64,000 nucleotides of DNA from Amycolatopsis mongoliensis (GTDB lineage Bacteria; Actinomycetota; Actinomycetes; Mycobacteriales; Pseudonocardiaceae), in the NCBI RefSeq assembly GCF_030285665.1, contig NZ_CP127295.1, positions 3,720,001-3,784,000 on the forward strand. Direction: 5' to 3'. This document shows, one piece after another, positions 50,680 through 60,591 of this stretch. Position numbers and translations under genes: made by a program. The notes below the pieces were generated by a model, which had not been told where the DNA came from, made no database searches, and saw nothing but the letters and a program-made list of their open reading frames with translations. How positions within the stretch are numbered: position 1 is the stretch's first letter; each line of letters starts with the position of its first letter.

Positions 50680-52308
50680 ATGCGTCGTTCGCGCAGGCTC
50701 TGGGGACCCACGGTGGTGATGACCTCGCTGGCGCTCGCGCTCGCCGCGTGCGGTGGCGGTTCGGGCAGCTCCGCGGGCGCCGGCGAGACCAACCCGGACG
50801 GCGCGGTCAGCGTCTACGGCACCGAGCCGCAGAACGCGCTGGTCCCGACGAACATCAACGACCTCGGCGGCACCAAGGCGATCCAGGTCATGTTCGCGAC
50901 GCTGGTCGGCTTCAAGGGCGCGGACGCGAAGCCGTTCAACCTGATGGCCGACTCGATCACGACGACCGACTCCAAGGTCTACGACATCAAGATCAAGCAG
51001 GGCTGGAAGTTCCACGACGGCACCGAGGTGAAGGCGCACAACTTCATCGACGCCTGGAACTACGGCGCCTACGCCCCGAACGGGCAGCTCAACACGGACT
51101 TCTTCTCGAACATCCAGGGGTACAAGGACGTCCACCCCGCGGACGAGAACGCCAAGCCGGCCACGGACAAGATGTCCGGCCTGGTGCAGAAGAGCGACTA
51201 CGAGTTCCAGGTCACGCTCGACGCGCCGTTCTCGGTGTTCGACATCAAGGTCGGCTACCAGGCGTTCGCGCCGCTGCCCGACGCGTTCTTCAAGGATCCC
51301 AAGGGCTTCGAGCAGCACCCCATCGGCAACGGCCCGATGAAGTTCGTCTCGCGGACGCCGAACCAGGACATCAAGCTCACCCGCTTCGACGACTACAAGG
51401 GTGACGACAAGGTCCACTTCAAGGACCTCGACATCAAGATCTACTCGAGCCAGGAGACCGCCTACCAGGACCTGCTGAGCGGGCGGCTGGACTTCATGGA
51501 GGCGCTGCCGCCGTCGGCGGTCGCGGGCGGCAAGTACAAGGCCGACCTCGGCGACCGGCTCGTCACCGGCCACCTGCTCGAGATCAGCACCATCGCCGTG
51601 CCGTACTACGTGCCCGGCTACAGCAACAACCTCGAGCTGCGCAAGGCCATCTCGCTGGCGATCGACCGGGCGCAGATCACCAAGACCGTCATGAACGACA
51701 CCTACGTGCCCGCGGACGGCTACATCGCGCCGGGCATCCCGGGGGCGCGGCCCGGCGTCTGCCAGTTCTGCAAGTTCGACCCGGCGGCGGCCAAGGAGGC
51801 CTTCGCGAAGTCCGGCTTCAAGGGCAAGCTGACCATCGCGTCCAACGCGGACGGCGGCCGCAAGGAACCGCTGACCGCGGCGTGCAACAGCATCAAGAAC
51901 ACCCTCGGCGTCGAGTGCGACTTCGTGCCGGCCACCGACTTCGGCCAGTGGCGCAGCATCGTCACCGGCAAGAAGCTGACCGGCATGGGCCGTTCGGACT
52001 GGTCGGCGGACTACCCGTCCATCGAGGACTTCCTCAACCCGATCTACAAGACCGGCGGCTCCTCGAACGACTCCAGCTACTCGAACCCGCAGGTCGACGC
52101 GATCCTCGCGCAGGCGGACGCCACCGCCGACAAGGACGCCGCGGTCAAGCTGTACCAGCAGGCCGAGGACCTGGTCGCGAAGGACCTGCCGTCGATCCCG
52201 GTGTGGAGCGAGAAGGGCGTCGCGGCGAAGTCGAAGAACCTCAAGTCCGCGGCCCTGGACTTCCGGCGGATGCCGGACTACCCGTCCATCGAGGTCCTGA
52301 AGAAGTAG
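50680..52308 (+). CDS. Oligopeptide/dipeptide ABC transporter substrate-binding lipoprotein
   Basis: 542 residues, SBP family 5. GGAGGGG precedes ATG 50680. The lipoprotein signal (TSLALALAACGGGS) has the lipobox LAAC. Family features are ADSITTTDSKVYDIKIKQGWKFHDGTEVKAHNF (the typical cluster with K-W-x-F-x-D-G), PIGNGPMKFV and LRKAISLAIDRAQI, and PSIPVWSEKGV near the end. It captures peptides outside the cell for the permease encoded downstream. A palindrome stands between this gene and the permeases. Confidence 0.93.
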   Translation: MRRSRRLWGPTVVMTSLALALAACGGGSGSSAGAGETNPDGAVSVYGTEPQNALVPTNINDLGGTKAIQVMFATLVGFKGADAKPFNLMADSITTTDSKVYDIKIKQGWKFHDGTEVKAHNFIDAWNYGAYAPNGQLNTDFFSNIQGYKDVHPADENAKPATDKMSGLVQKSDYEFQVTLDAPFSVFDIKVGYQAFAPLPDAFFKDPKGFEQHPIGNGPMKFVSRTPNQDIKLTRFDDYKGDDKVHFKDLDIKIYSSQETAYQDLLSGRLDFMEALPPSAVAGGKYKADLGDRLVTGHLLEISTIAVPYYVPGYSNNLELRKAISLAIDRAQITKTVMNDTYVPADGYIAPGIPGARPGVCQFCKFDPAAAKEAFAKSGFKGKLTIASNADGGRKEPLTAACNSIKNTLGVECDFVPATDFGQWRSIVTGKKLTGMGRSDWSADYPSIEDFLNPIYKTGGSSNDSSYSNPQVDAILAQADATADKDAAVKLYQQAEDLVAKDLPSIPVWSEKGVAAKSKNLKSAALDFRRMPDYPSIEVLKK

Positions 52309-52340
52309 CGCCGCGCTGATCCGCAGCAACCACCACCACG

Positions 52341-52390
52341 CCGTCGTGAGTGTTTAGGGCGGTTCTAACCGCCCTAAACACTCACGACGG
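52341..52390. terminator. GTCGTGAGTG-family palindrome within the importer operon
   Basis: Two perfect 24-nt arms (52341-52364 and 52367-52390) around a CT centre contain the same GTCGTGAGTGTTTAGGGCGGTT as at 12079, in the opposite orientation. It lies 32 nt after the binding-protein stop and 21 nt before the permease start, and may lower transcription into the permease genes. Confidence 0.85.
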
Positions 52391-52411
52391 CCGGCGCGCA
52401 CTAGGAACGTC

Positions 52412-53341
52412 ATGACCCGCTATGTCCTGCGACGGCTGCTCCAGCTGATCCCGGTGTTCTTCGGCACCACCTTCCTCATCTACGTCCTGGTCTGGGCCGT
52501 GCCCGGCGACCCGTTCTCCGGCAAGTGCGGCCAGACCGCCTGCCCGTCGGCCTACATCGCCCAGATGACCGAGAAGTTCCACCTGAACGACAACCTGTTC
52601 GTCCAGTACCTCAAGTACCTCGGGAGCCTGTTCACCGGCGACTGGGGCGAGACCTTCAACGGCACCTCCGTCGGCGAGCTGATCGCCACGTCGTACCCGA
52701 TCACGCTGCGCCTGGCCGTGATCGCCGTGGTCATCGAGGCCCTCATCGGCCTCACCGCCGGCGTGCTGACCGGCCTGCGCGGCAAGGGTTTCCTCGACAA
52801 CCTCGTGCTGGTCTCGACCACGTTCCTGATCTCGCTGCCGGTGTTCGTCACGGCGATCGTGCTGCAGCTCGCCCTGGGTGGCAACGGCCTCGGCCTGATC
52901 GAGGCCAGCGTGTCGGAGGACCCGAGCGTCGGCGAGCTCATCGTGCCCGGCCTCGCGCTCGGCAGCCTGTCCATGGCCTACGTGGCCCGGCTGGCGAGGA
53001 CGAGCATCGCCGAGAACCGCCGCGCCGACTACGTCCGGACGGCGATCGCCAAGGGCCAGCCGCAGAGCCGCGTGGTCGGCGTCCACCTGCTGCGCAACTC
53101 GGTGATCCCGGTCCTCACCTTCCTCGGCACCGACCTGGGCGCCCTGATGGGCGGGGCGATCGTCACCGAAGGCGTGTTCAACATCAACGGCCTGGGCGGG
53201 CTCATCTTCCGCGGCATCCAGAACCGGGAGAGCGCGACCGTCGTCGGCGTGGTCGTCCTGCTGGTGCTGGTGTACCTGCTGATGAGCCTGATCGTCGACC
53301 TGCTGTACGCCGTTCTCGACCCGAGGATCCGCTATGACTGA
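52412..53341 (+). CDS. Oligopeptide ABC permease, DppB-like
   Basis: 309 residues, six helices. First helix LLQLIPVFFGTTFLIYVLVW; the ABC-permease EAA loop is YVRTAIAKGQPQSRVVGVHLLRN (about 208-230), which contacts the ATPases. Overlaps the next permease by 8 nt. A Cys-containing external loop (GKCGQTACPSA, about 35-45) is typical of actinobacterial DppB. Forms the channel with the second permease. Confidence 0.94.
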   Translation: MTRYVLRRLLQLIPVFFGTTFLIYVLVWAVPGDPFSGKCGQTACPSAYIAQMTEKFHLNDNLFVQYLKYLGSLFTGDWGETFNGTSVGELIATSYPITLRLAVIAVVIEALIGLTAGVLTGLRGKGFLDNLVLVSTTFLISLPVFVTAIVLQLALGGNGLGLIEASVSEDPSVGELIVPGLALGSLSMAYVARLARTSIAENRRADYVRTAIAKGQPQSRVVGVHLLRNSVIPVLTFLGTDLGALMGGAIVTEGVFNINGLGGLIFRGIQNRESATVVGVVVLLVLVYLLMSLIVDLLYAVLDPRIRYD

Positions 53342-54287
53342 CCCGAACCTGGTGGGCGGCGGCGGTGCCGACGCGGCCGAGCTGTCCCGCATCGACGACT
53401 CCGGCGCCGGCCCGCAGAAACCCCGCAGCCTGTGGGGCGACGCGTGGCGCCAGCTGCGGCGCAAGCCGGCGTTCGTCATTTCCGCCGTGATCATCCTGCT
53501 GATCGTGCTGATCGCCATCGCGCCCGGCCTGTTCAGCTCACGGGAGGCGGGCTTCAGCGATCTCACGCACGCCAACGAAGGCCCGTCAGCGGACGCCTGG
53601 TTCGGCTACGACAACCAGGGCTACGACGTCTACGCCCGCACGATCTACGGCGCCCGCGCGTCTCTGCTGGTCGGCGTGTTCTCGACCCTGCTGACCGTCC
53701 TCTTCGGATCGCTCGTCGGCATCTTCGCCGGCTACTACGGGCGGTTCGTCGACAGCCTGCTGTCGCGCTTCGGCGACATCTTCGCGGGCCTGCCGTTCGT
53801 CCTCGGCGCGATCGTCATCCTGACGACGTTCAACGCGCCCGGCACGAACCCCGGCGCGGTCACGATCATCGTCCAGGTGGTCTGCTCCATCGCCGTGCTG
53901 AGCTGGCCGGTGGCCATGCGCATCATGCGCTCGGCGACGCTGGTGGCCAAGCAGCTCGACTACGTGAAGGCCGCGCGCGGCCTCGGTGCGAGCACCCCGC
54001 GGATCATCTTCCGGCACCTGCTGCCCAACACGATCGCGCCGGTGCTGGTGTACGCCACCATCGCGCTCGGCGCTTTCATCGGCGCCGAGGCGACGCTGGC
54101 CTACCTCGGCATCGGGGTGCGCCCGCCGGTGATCTCGTGGGGCGTGATGATCAGCGACTCGCGGGACTACTTCCGGAACGATCCGCACATGCTGCTGTTC
54201 CCCGGCGGTTTCGTGACCCTGACCGTGCTGGCCTTCGTGATGCTGGGTGACGGCATCCGCGACGCGCTCGATCCGAAGTCGAGGTAG
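53334..54287 (+). CDS. Oligopeptide ABC permease, DppC-like
   Basis: 317 residues with a long cytoplasmic N-terminus and six helices. The EAA loop is YVKAARGLGASTPRIIFRHLLPN (about 211-233), and DLTHANEGPSADAWFGYDNQGYDVYARTIYGAR marks the DppC external domain. Starts 8 nt inside the DppB-like gene. The end HMLLFPGGFVTLTVLAFVMLGDGIRDALDPK is characteristic. Confidence 0.94.
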   Translation: MTDPNLVGGGGADAAELSRIDDSGAGPQKPRSLWGDAWRQLRRKPAFVISAVIILLIVLIAIAPGLFSSREAGFSDLTHANEGPSADAWFGYDNQGYDVYARTIYGARASLLVGVFSTLLTVLFGSLVGIFAGYYGRFVDSLLSRFGDIFAGLPFVLGAIVILTTFNAPGTNPGAVTIIVQVVCSIAVLSWPVAMRIMRSATLVAKQLDYVKAARGLGASTPRIIFRHLLPNTIAPVLVYATIALGAFIGAEATLAYLGIGVRPPVISWGVMISDSRDYFRNDPHMLLFPGGFVTLTVLAFVMLGDGIRDALDPKSR

Positions 54288-54293
54288 ATCCCC

Positions 54294-55289
54294 TTGTCCG
54301 ACCACGAACTGCTGCTCGAAGTAGAGGATCTGCACGTCGAGTTCCGCACCGCCGACGGTGTGGCGAACGTGCTCAACGGCGTCGGCTATTCGGTGCACGC
54401 CGGGGAGACCCTGGCGGTGCTCGGCGAATCCGGCTCCGGCAAGAGCGTCACCGCGCAGACGGTGATGGGCATCCTCGACATGCCGCCCGGCGTGATCACC
54501 GGCGGCGCCGTGCGCTGGCGCGGCGAAGACCTCCTCACGGCGTCCGACGAACGGCGTCGCGAGGTGCGCGGCAGCGAGATCGCGATGATCTTCCAGGACG
54601 CGCTGTCCGCGCTGAACCCGGTCTTCACCGTGGGGTTCCAGATCGAGGAACAACTGACGGTGCGGCTCGGGATGTCCAAGAAGGACGCCCGCAAGCGCGC
54701 GATCGAGCTGCTCGACACCGTGCGCATCCCGGCCGCGGAACGGCGGATCAAGGACTACCCGCACCAGTTCTCCGGCGGCATGCGCCAGCGCGCGATGATC
54801 GCGATGTCGCTCGCGCTGGACCCGGACCTGCTCATCGCCGACGAGCCGACCACCGCACTCGACGTCACCGTGCAGGCCCAGATCATGGACCTCCTGCGGG
54901 AAATACAGGCGGAGCGCAAGATGGGCCTGGTGCTCATCACCCACGACCTGGCGGTGGTCGCCGAGGTCGCCGACCGGATCGCGGTGATGTACGCGGGCCG
55001 GATCGTCGAACAGGCCGACGTCGTCGAGCTGTTCCGCGCGCCGGCCCACCCCTACACCGCCGCGCTGATGGACTCCCTGCCCCGGCTCGACCTCAAAGGA
55101 CAGACGCTGGAAACGATCAAGGGCCTGCCGCCGAGCCTGCTCGACATCCCGCCGGGCTGCGCGTTCCACCCGCGGTGCAAGCGGGCCGAAGCCAAGTGCG
55201 GGGTGGACGTCCCGCCGCCGATCGGCATCGGGTTCGGCCGGACCAGTGCGTGCCACTTCGCCGAAGAGGTGGTGAACTCCCGTGCCTGA
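54294..55289 (+). CDS. Oligopeptide ABC ATPase, DppD-like
   Basis: 331 residues from TTG 54294. Walker A GESGSGKS (about 46), signature [12 protein letters not shown] (about 159), Walker [13 protein letters not shown] (about 179), switch His in ITHDLAVV (about 213). The oligopeptide C-terminal domain has [12 protein letters not shown] and four Cys in the stretch [14 protein letters not shown] and later SACHF, which usually bind an iron-sulfur cluster. Overlaps the next ATPase gene by 8 nt. Confidence 0.94.
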   Translation: MSDHELLLEVEDLHVEFRTADGVANVLNGVGYSVHAGETLAVLGESGSGKSVTAQTVMGILDMPPGVITGGAVRWRGEDLLTASDERRREVRGSEIAMIFQDALSALNPVFTVGFQIEEQLTVRLGMSKKDARKRAIELLDTVRIPAAERRIKDYPHQFSGGMRQRAMIAMSLALDPDLLIADEPTTALDVTVQAQIMDLLREIQAERKMGLVLITHDLAVVAEVADRIAVMYAGRIVEQADVVELFRAPAHPYTAALMDSLPRLDLKGQTLETIKGLPPSLLDIPPGCAFHPRCKRAEAKCGVDVPPPIGIGFGRTSACHFAEEVVNSRA

Positions 55290-56280
55290 GCCCATTCTCT
55301 CGGTCACCGACCTGAAGAAGTACTTCCCGGTGCGCACCGGCGTCCTGTTCAAGCGCACGATCGGCCAGGTCAAGGCGGTCGACGGCGTCTCGTTCGACCT
55401 GCTGCCGGGCGAGACGCTCGGCGTCGTCGGCGAGTCCGGCTGCGGCAAGTCCACCTTGGCCCAGGTCCTCATGCGCCTCGAAGAGCCGACCGGCGGCAGT
55501 GCCAAGTTCGCAGGCCGCGACATCTTTTCGCTGCGCGGCAACGAACTGCGGAAGCTGCGGCGCGAGATCCAGATCGTGCTGCAGGACCCGTACACCTCGC
55601 TCAACCCGCGGATGACCGTCGGCGACATCGTCGGCGAGCCGTTCGAAATCCACTCCGACGTCGCCCCGAAGGGCTCGCGGGCGAAGAAGGTGCAGGAGCT
55701 GCTGGAGGTCGTCGGGCTCAACCCCGAGCACCTCAACCGCTACCCGCACCAGTTCTCCGGCGGGCAGCGCCAGCGCATCGGCATCGCGCGGGCGCTCGCG
55801 CTGCGGCCGAAGGTGATCATCTGCGACGAGCCGGTGTCCGCATTGGACGTCTCGATCCAGGCCCAGGTGATGAACCTGCTCGGTGACCTGCAGGGCGAGT
55901 TCGGCCTGTCCTACGTGTTCATCGCGCACGACCTTTCCGTGGTGCGCCACCTGTCCAACCGGGTCGCGGTGATGTACCTCGGCAAGATCGTCGAAATCGG
56001 GACGGACGAGGAGATCTACGAACGACCGTCCCACCCGTACACCCAGGCGCTGCTGTCCGCGGTACCGGTGGCGGACCCGGCCGTGCGCGGCCAGCGGCAG
56101 ATCATCCGGCTCGAGGGTGACGTGCCGAGTCCCCTGGATCCCCCGTCCGGGTGCCGGTTCCGCACGCGCTGCTGGAAGGCGCAGGACATCTGCGCGTCGG
56201 AGGTGCCGGAACTGGTGCCGCGGACGGACGGCCACTTGTCAGCTTGTCACTTCGCCGAGCAGAAGTCGGTTGTTCCATAA
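55282..56280 (+). CDS. Oligopeptide ABC ATPase, DppF-like
   Basis: 332 residues from GTG 55282. Walker [10 protein letters not shown] (about 48), signature [12 protein letters not shown] (about 158), Walker [13 protein letters not shown] (about 178), switch His in IAHDLSVV (about 212). The C-terminal domain has [13 protein letters not shown] and Cys in [14 protein letters not shown] and SACHF. Last gene of the operon, with TAA stop at 56278-56280; the subtilisin gene follows after 73 nt. Confidence 0.94.
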   Translation: MPEPILSVTDLKKYFPVRTGVLFKRTIGQVKAVDGVSFDLLPGETLGVVGESGCGKSTLAQVLMRLEEPTGGSAKFAGRDIFSLRGNELRKLRREIQIVLQDPYTSLNPRMTVGDIVGEPFEIHSDVAPKGSRAKKVQELLEVVGLNPEHLNRYPHQFSGGQRQRIGIARALALRPKVIICDEPVSALDVSIQAQVMNLLGDLQGEFGLSYVFIAHDLSVVRHLSNRVAVMYLGKIVEIGTDEEIYERPSHPYTQALLSAVPVADPAVRGQRQIIRLEGDVPSPLDPPSGCRFRTRCWKAQDICASEVPELVPRTDGHLSACHFAEQKSVVP

Positions 56281-56353
56281 CGTACGTTTGGCCGTTGTTT
56301 ACGCAATGTCCGATCTATACGGTGCAGGAACCGCTTTCCCGAGGAGGAGAATC

Positions 56354-58075
56354 GTGCAGAGACCCAGGCTTCTCGCCGCGGCCATGGCCGTCCCGCTGTT
56401 CGGGGCGATCTCGGCTGTCGCGGTCCCGGTCGCTTCGGCGCAGCCCGCGCTGTCCGGCCCGGCGACCGAGTTCACCGTGCTCGCCAAGGACACGCAGAGC
56501 ATCGGCACCGTCCAGCAGGCGATCCGCGCCGCGGGCGGCACCGTGCTGGAGACGAACAGCGCCGTCGGCCTCATCAAGGCCAGCGCCCCGGCGACCGGGT
56601 TCACCGAGCGCGTCTCGGCGAACCGGGCCGTGTTCGGCGCGGCCAAGGCCCAGGTCATCGGCTCGCTGCCGAAGAACGGCAAGAAGGCCAAGAACGACAA
56701 CGCCGAGAAGGAAGGCCGCGGCGCCGCCTCCGCGAAGAAGGCCGCCACGAAGGCCGTCGGGATGGACCCGCTGGACGACCAGCTCTGGGGCCTCAAGTCC
56801 GTCCGCTCGGACCTCTCGCGCACCAAGCAGGCCGGCAGCAAGCAGGTCAAGGTCGGCGTCATCGACACCGGCATCGACGGCACGCACCCGGACATCGCGC
56901 CGAACTTCGACGCGGCCGACTCGCGCAACTTCACCAAGGACATCCCGTTCGACGTCAACGGCGTCGAGGTCGACGGCCCGTGCGAGTTCCGCGGCTGCGT
57001 CGACCCGGTGAACCACGACGACGGCGGCCACGGCACGCACGTCGCCGGCACGATCGCCGCCGCGGCCAACGGCTTCGGCGTCTCCGGTGTCGCGCCGAAC
57101 GTGACGCTGGTGAACATCCGCGCCGGCCAGGACTCGGGGTACTTCTTCCTGCAGCCGACCGTCGACGCGCTGACCTACGCCGGCGACGCGGGCATCGACG
57201 TCGTCAACATGAGCTTCTACACGGATCCCTGGCTGTACAACTGCCAGGCGAACCCGGCCGACTCGGCCGCCGAGCAGGCCGAGCAGCGCACGATCATCGA
57301 GGCGACCCAGCGCGCGCTGAACTACGCGCACCGCAAGGGCGTCACGATGGTGGTCGCGCTGGGCAACCAGCACACCGACCTCGGCGCGCCGCAGCCGGAC
57401 ACCACCAGCCCGGACTACCCGGCCAACACGACGCACCCGCGTCAGGTCGACAACAGCTCGTGCCTGAACCTGCCGGTCGAGGGCAACCACACCATCGGCG
57501 TCAGCGCGTTCGGCCCGTCGCAGGCGAAGGCGGACTACTCGAACTACGGCACCGAGCAGATCTCGGTTTCCGCGCCGGGCGGCTACTTCCGCGACGGCTT
57601 CGGCACGCCGTGGTTCCGCACGGTCGAGAACGAGATCCTCTCGACGTACCCGAAGAACGTCGGCGTCGCCGAAGGCACCATCGACGCGGCGGGCAACGTG
57701 ACGCCGGCGGGTGTCGCGCTGGGCGTCCAGAAGGCGACGGCGGCCGACGGCCGGGTCGGCTACTACCAGTGGCTGCAGGGCACGTCGATGGCGACCCCGC
57801 ACGCCACCGGCGTCGCGGCGCTGATCGTTTCGCAGTACGGCAAGAAGTCCGGCGCCGGCTTCGGAATGGACCCGGACAAGGTCCAGCGCGTGCTCGAGGG
57901 CACGGCGTCGAAGATCGCCTGCCCGGTCCCGCGGACGGTGGACTACCTGAAGGAAGGCCGCGACGCCTCGTTCACGGCGACCTGCGTGGGTGACCCGTCG
58001 TTCAACGGCTTCTACGGCCACGGCGCGGTCGACGCCTACTCGGCGGTGACCCACGGGTCGCAGTACCTGAAGTAG
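56354..58075 (+). CDS. Secreted subtilisin-like serine protease (S8)
   Basis: 573 residues from GTG 56354, with AGGAGGA 5 nt upstream. A signal peptide (LLAAAMAVPLFGAISAVAVPVASA) ends near residue 30, an inhibitor-I9-like propeptide region follows, and then a Lys/Ala-rich linker. The catalytic triad is Asp171 (VIDTGIDGTHPD), His226 (GGHGTHVAGT) and Ser478 (GTSMATPHATG), with the oxyanion Asn in VALGNQ. It probably feeds peptides to the importer encoded just upstream, which is an inference. A perfect hairpin terminator follows. Confidence 0.94.
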   Translation: MQRPRLLAAAMAVPLFGAISAVAVPVASAQPALSGPATEFTVLAKDTQSIGTVQQAIRAAGGTVLETNSAVGLIKASAPATGFTERVSANRAVFGAAKAQVIGSLPKNGKKAKNDNAEKEGRGAASAKKAATKAVGMDPLDDQLWGLKSVRSDLSRTKQAGSKQVKVGVIDTGIDGTHPDIAPNFDAADSRNFTKDIPFDVNGVEVDGPCEFRGCVDPVNHDDGGHGTHVAGTIAAAANGFGVSGVAPNVTLVNIRAGQDSGYFFLQPTVDALTYAGDAGIDVVNMSFYTDPWLYNCQANPADSAAEQAEQRTIIEATQRALNYAHRKGVTMVVALGNQHTDLGAPQPDTTSPDYPANTTHPRQVDNSSCLNLPVEGNHTIGVSAFGPSQAKADYSNYGTEQISVSAPGGYFRDGFGTPWFRTVENEILSTYPKNVGVAEGTIDAAGNVTPAGVALGVQKATAADGRVGYYQWLQGTSMATPHATGVAALIVSQYGKKSGAGFGMDPDKVQRVLEGTASKIACPVPRTVDYLKEGRDASFTATCVGDPSFNGFYGHGAVDAYSAVTHGSQYLK

Positions 58076-58088
58076 GGAACGCCCGGAA

Positions 58089-58127
58089 CGGAACGCCCCG
58101 GACAGGCAACCTGTCCGGGGCGTTCCG
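58089..58127. terminator. Terminator after the subtilisin gene
   Basis: A perfect stem of 18 bp (58089-58106 with 58110-58127) encloses a 3-nt loop. The arm sequence begins CGGAACGCCCCGGACAG. It ends 13 nt after the subtilisin stop, before the tandem membrane-protein array. Confidence 0.85.
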
Positions 58128-58155
58128 CGTGTACCGCGGGACTGGGGGTGTTCCG

Positions 58156-58989
58156 TTGATCGCTCGTGAACCGGCGCTGCCGGTGGACCCGAGACTGCCC
58201 GGCGAGCCCACCGCGCTCGAGGTGGGCTGCACCCGGCTGTGGCTGGGCCGGCGCGGGGTCCGGGTGTGGCTGCCGACGCGACTGCTGGCGCTGCGCATCG
58301 GCGCGCGCGGCTTCGAGCTCCGCCGACGACCCGAGCAAGCCGTCGTCGCCGGGGTCTTGGCGGCTTTCTTCCCGGTCCTCACCGCCGGCACGGACCTGCC
58401 GGGCCGGGGAGCGGCCCTCGCTGTGCTCTTCGCCTCGGTGCAGGTGCTGCGCTGGCGGCGGATGCAACGCCGCGAGCGGCTCGCCGAGCGCCTCACCGCG
58501 GCCGGAACCCCGCCGTCGCTGCGCGTGGCGGCCCGGCAGGTCGGCTGGTGGTACCTGAGCGCGGTGGCCGTCACCTTCGTCGGCGGGGCGGTGTTGTGCG
58601 CGGCGATGTTCCTGACCGCACCGCGGTTCGGGGACCACTGGTACCCGCTCTCGGTCGACATCGCGCTGTCCACGATCGCGCTGGCCGTCGGCGCCGGCGC
58701 GACCGCGCTGGTGCTCGGCAAGACCCTCCGCTCGCCGGTGATCGCGGAAGACGAGGCGTCCCGGCTGATCGACGAAGCGCTGCGCGCCGAGGACGCCCAC
58801 CGCTACGCGTCGTGCGCCGCGTACGCCCTGTTCGCGGTGCCGGTGCTCATGATGGCCTGGGAGCCGCCCGCCCTGCTGGAGTGGGCCGCGTGGGCGTACT
58901 TGGCGGTGGCGGCCGCGTTGGAGCTGACCGGCTGGCTGCTGCTCCGCCGCCGCTACCGCCGGCTGCCGCCCGGCTTCTACGGCCGGTAA
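58156..58989 (+). CDS. Unrecognised membrane protein, tandem family member 1
   Basis: 277 residues from TTG 58156, with GGGGG 7 nt upstream; GTG 58129 would put the start in the terminator tail. The family has no name known to me. Its members share an RG(V)xV motif in the first third, VGWWYL...TFVGGA before a hydrophobic stretch, PVIAEDEASR, and a C-terminal LPPGFYG. This member starts MIAREPALPVDPR, like the relic at 60578. Four or so membrane segments can be seen. First of four intact tandem copies. Confidence 0.72.
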   Translation: MIAREPALPVDPRLPGEPTALEVGCTRLWLGRRGVRVWLPTRLLALRIGARGFELRRRPEQAVVAGVLAAFFPVLTAGTDLPGRGAALAVLFASVQVLRWRRMQRRERLAERLTAAGTPPSLRVAARQVGWWYLSAVAVTFVGGAVLCAAMFLTAPRFGDHWYPLSVDIALSTIALAVGAGATALVLGKTLRSPVIAEDEASRLIDEALRAEDAHRYASCAAYALFAVPVLMMAWEPPALLEWAAWAYLAVAAALELTGWLLLRRRYRRLPPGFYGR

Positions 58990-59035
58990 ACCTTTTCGCC
59001 GCTTCGGGCGTGTACGGCGCGACAGGGGAGGTTCG

Positions 59036-59794
59036 ATGGTGGTGCAAACAGCGTGGACGACGCTCGCCGAGAGACAGGGGGCGCGGGCCTGGCTGGCCCG
59101 CCACGGCGTGGAGGTGGACGAGCCGGCGCCGCTGCTCGCGGTGCGCGTCGGGGCCCGGGTGCTGGCCACGCGGTCCTACCAGGTCTACGGCGTGCTTTCC
59201 TCCGTGGTCTGGACGGTCGCCTTGGTGCCGCCGGTCCCGGTGCTCGCGCGGTTCCTGGTGTTCACCGTGCTCTGCACCGCCTATCCCCTGCTGCAGTGGC
59301 GCCGGGTGTGCCGGGCCGACCGCACCGCCGCCCGGCTGGTTTCCCCGGGCGCCCGGCCGTCGCTGCGGGTGGCGGCCGGGCAGGTGGGCTGGTGGTACCT
59401 CGCCGCGGTGGCGACGACGTTCGGCGGCGGCGTGGTCCTGTGCGCGGGGTTCGCCGCCAACCCGGCGGGCTGGGCGGCCGCACTGGTGATCGGCGCCGCG
59501 AGCGTGGCCGCGGTCCTCGGCCGGGCCCTGCAGGCCCCGGTGATCGCCGAGGACGAGGCCTCGCTTGCCGTCGACGCGGCTTTGCGGGCTTTCGACACCC
59601 GGGCGTTCGCGGTGCCGATCATGTTCACGTTCCTCGTCTGGATCGACCTGTCCACCAGCTGGCCGTGGCCCCCGGCGCGGTTCGTGCCCGCGGCCGGGTA
59701 CTTCGTCCTGGTGGTGGCGGTCCACGTCGGCGCCGTGAACGCGGCCCGGCGCCGAAGCCTGCCGCCCGGCCACTACGGGACGGTGGCCCGGTGA
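59036..59794 (+). CDS. Unrecognised membrane protein, tandem family member 2
   Basis: 252 residues from ATG 59036, preceded by GGGAGG. Shared motifs: ARAWLARHGVEV (about 17), LRVAAGQVGWWYLAAVATTFGGGVVL (split over about 110-135), APVIAEDEASLAVDAAL (about 163) and LPPGHYG at the end. Its stop overlaps the next start (GTGA), so members 2 and 3 are co-translated. Function unknown; integral membrane. Confidence 0.75.
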   Translation: MVVQTAWTTLAERQGARAWLARHGVEVDEPAPLLAVRVGARVLATRSYQVYGVLSSVVWTVALVPPVPVLARFLVFTVLCTAYPLLQWRRVCRADRTAARLVSPGARPSLRVAAGQVGWWYLAAVATTFGGGVVLCAGFAANPAGWAAALVIGAASVAAVLGRALQAPVIAEDEASLAVDAALRAFDTRAFAVPIMFTFLVWIDLSTSWPWPPARFVPAAGYFVLVVAVHVGAVNAARRRSLPPGHYGTVAR

Positions 59795-60591
59795 CCGCCG
59801 CGGTGGTGACGGACGCGGAGCGGGCGGCGGCCGGACGCTGGCTCGTCAAGCACGGCGTCGACGTGCCCACGATGACCGACCTGCTGGCCCTGCGGCTCGG
59901 CTTCCGCGCCGGCGCCCGGCCGCCCGGGTCGTGGCGGTGGATCGGCGTGGCAGTCCTGGGATACGTGGCCGCCACCACCGGGTTTCTGAGCCTGGCGTTC
60001 CTGCCCGGCGTGCACGGCGCGGAACTGGTGGACAGCTCGTACGTCTTCTTCCTCCTCATCGACCAGCACCTCGGATACTGGCTTCCGGCGCGGGTCCGCG
60101 ACCGCCAAGCGCTGGCGCGCTTCGGGACGCTCGGCGGCCCGCCGCGTACCGAGGTGATCGGCTGGTTCCTCGCCGTGCCGCTGGTCACCTTCGGCGGCGG
60201 CGCCGCGCTCGCGGTGACGATCTTCGCCACGACGCCGTTCCGCACGTACGCGGGGAGCTGGCTCCTCCTGCTGGTCCTGGGCGCGGCGGTCACGGCCGCG
60301 ATGGTGACCGACGTCTTCCGGCGTCCCGTCATCGCGGAGGACGCGACGTCCCGGGCAGTGGACACCGCCCTGCGGCTGCACGACCTGCTCGTGGCGATGC
60401 CCGGGATCTACGCCGTTCCCGTGCTGGTCGATCCGCTGGTCGGCCACGCACAGCCGCCGGAGTGGCGGCCGTGGCTCGTCGGCTACGCCGTTCTCGCGGT
60501 GGCGACGCAGGTCGTCGTGGGTGTCCTGCAGTGGCGGCGGCTGCGGGCTGTGCTCAGGGGAATCAGGGGAGAAGTCCGTGGACGTGCGTGA
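59791..60591 (+). CDS. Unrecognised membrane protein, tandem family member 3
   Basis: 266 residues from GTG 59791. Motifs: RWLVKHGVDV (about 15), IGWFLAVPLVTFGGGAAL (about 124), RPVIAEDATSRAVDTAL (about 175). The LPPGxYG end seen in the other intact copies is absent; instead the sequence ends in RRLRAVLRGIRGEVRGRA, so the C-terminus may have been replaced. Overlaps the following relic by 14 nt. Confidence 0.73.
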   Translation: MTAAVVTDAERAAAGRWLVKHGVDVPTMTDLLALRLGFRAGARPPGSWRWIGVAVLGYVAATTGFLSLAFLPGVHGAELVDSSYVFFLLIDQHLGYWLPARVRDRQALARFGTLGGPPRTEVIGWFLAVPLVTFGGGAALAVTIFATTPFRTYAGSWLLLLVLGAAVTAAMVTDVFRRPVIAEDATSRAVDTALRLHDLLVAMPGIYAVPVLVDPLVGHAQPPEWRPWLVGYAVLAVATQVVVGVLQWRRLRAVLRGIRGEVRGRA

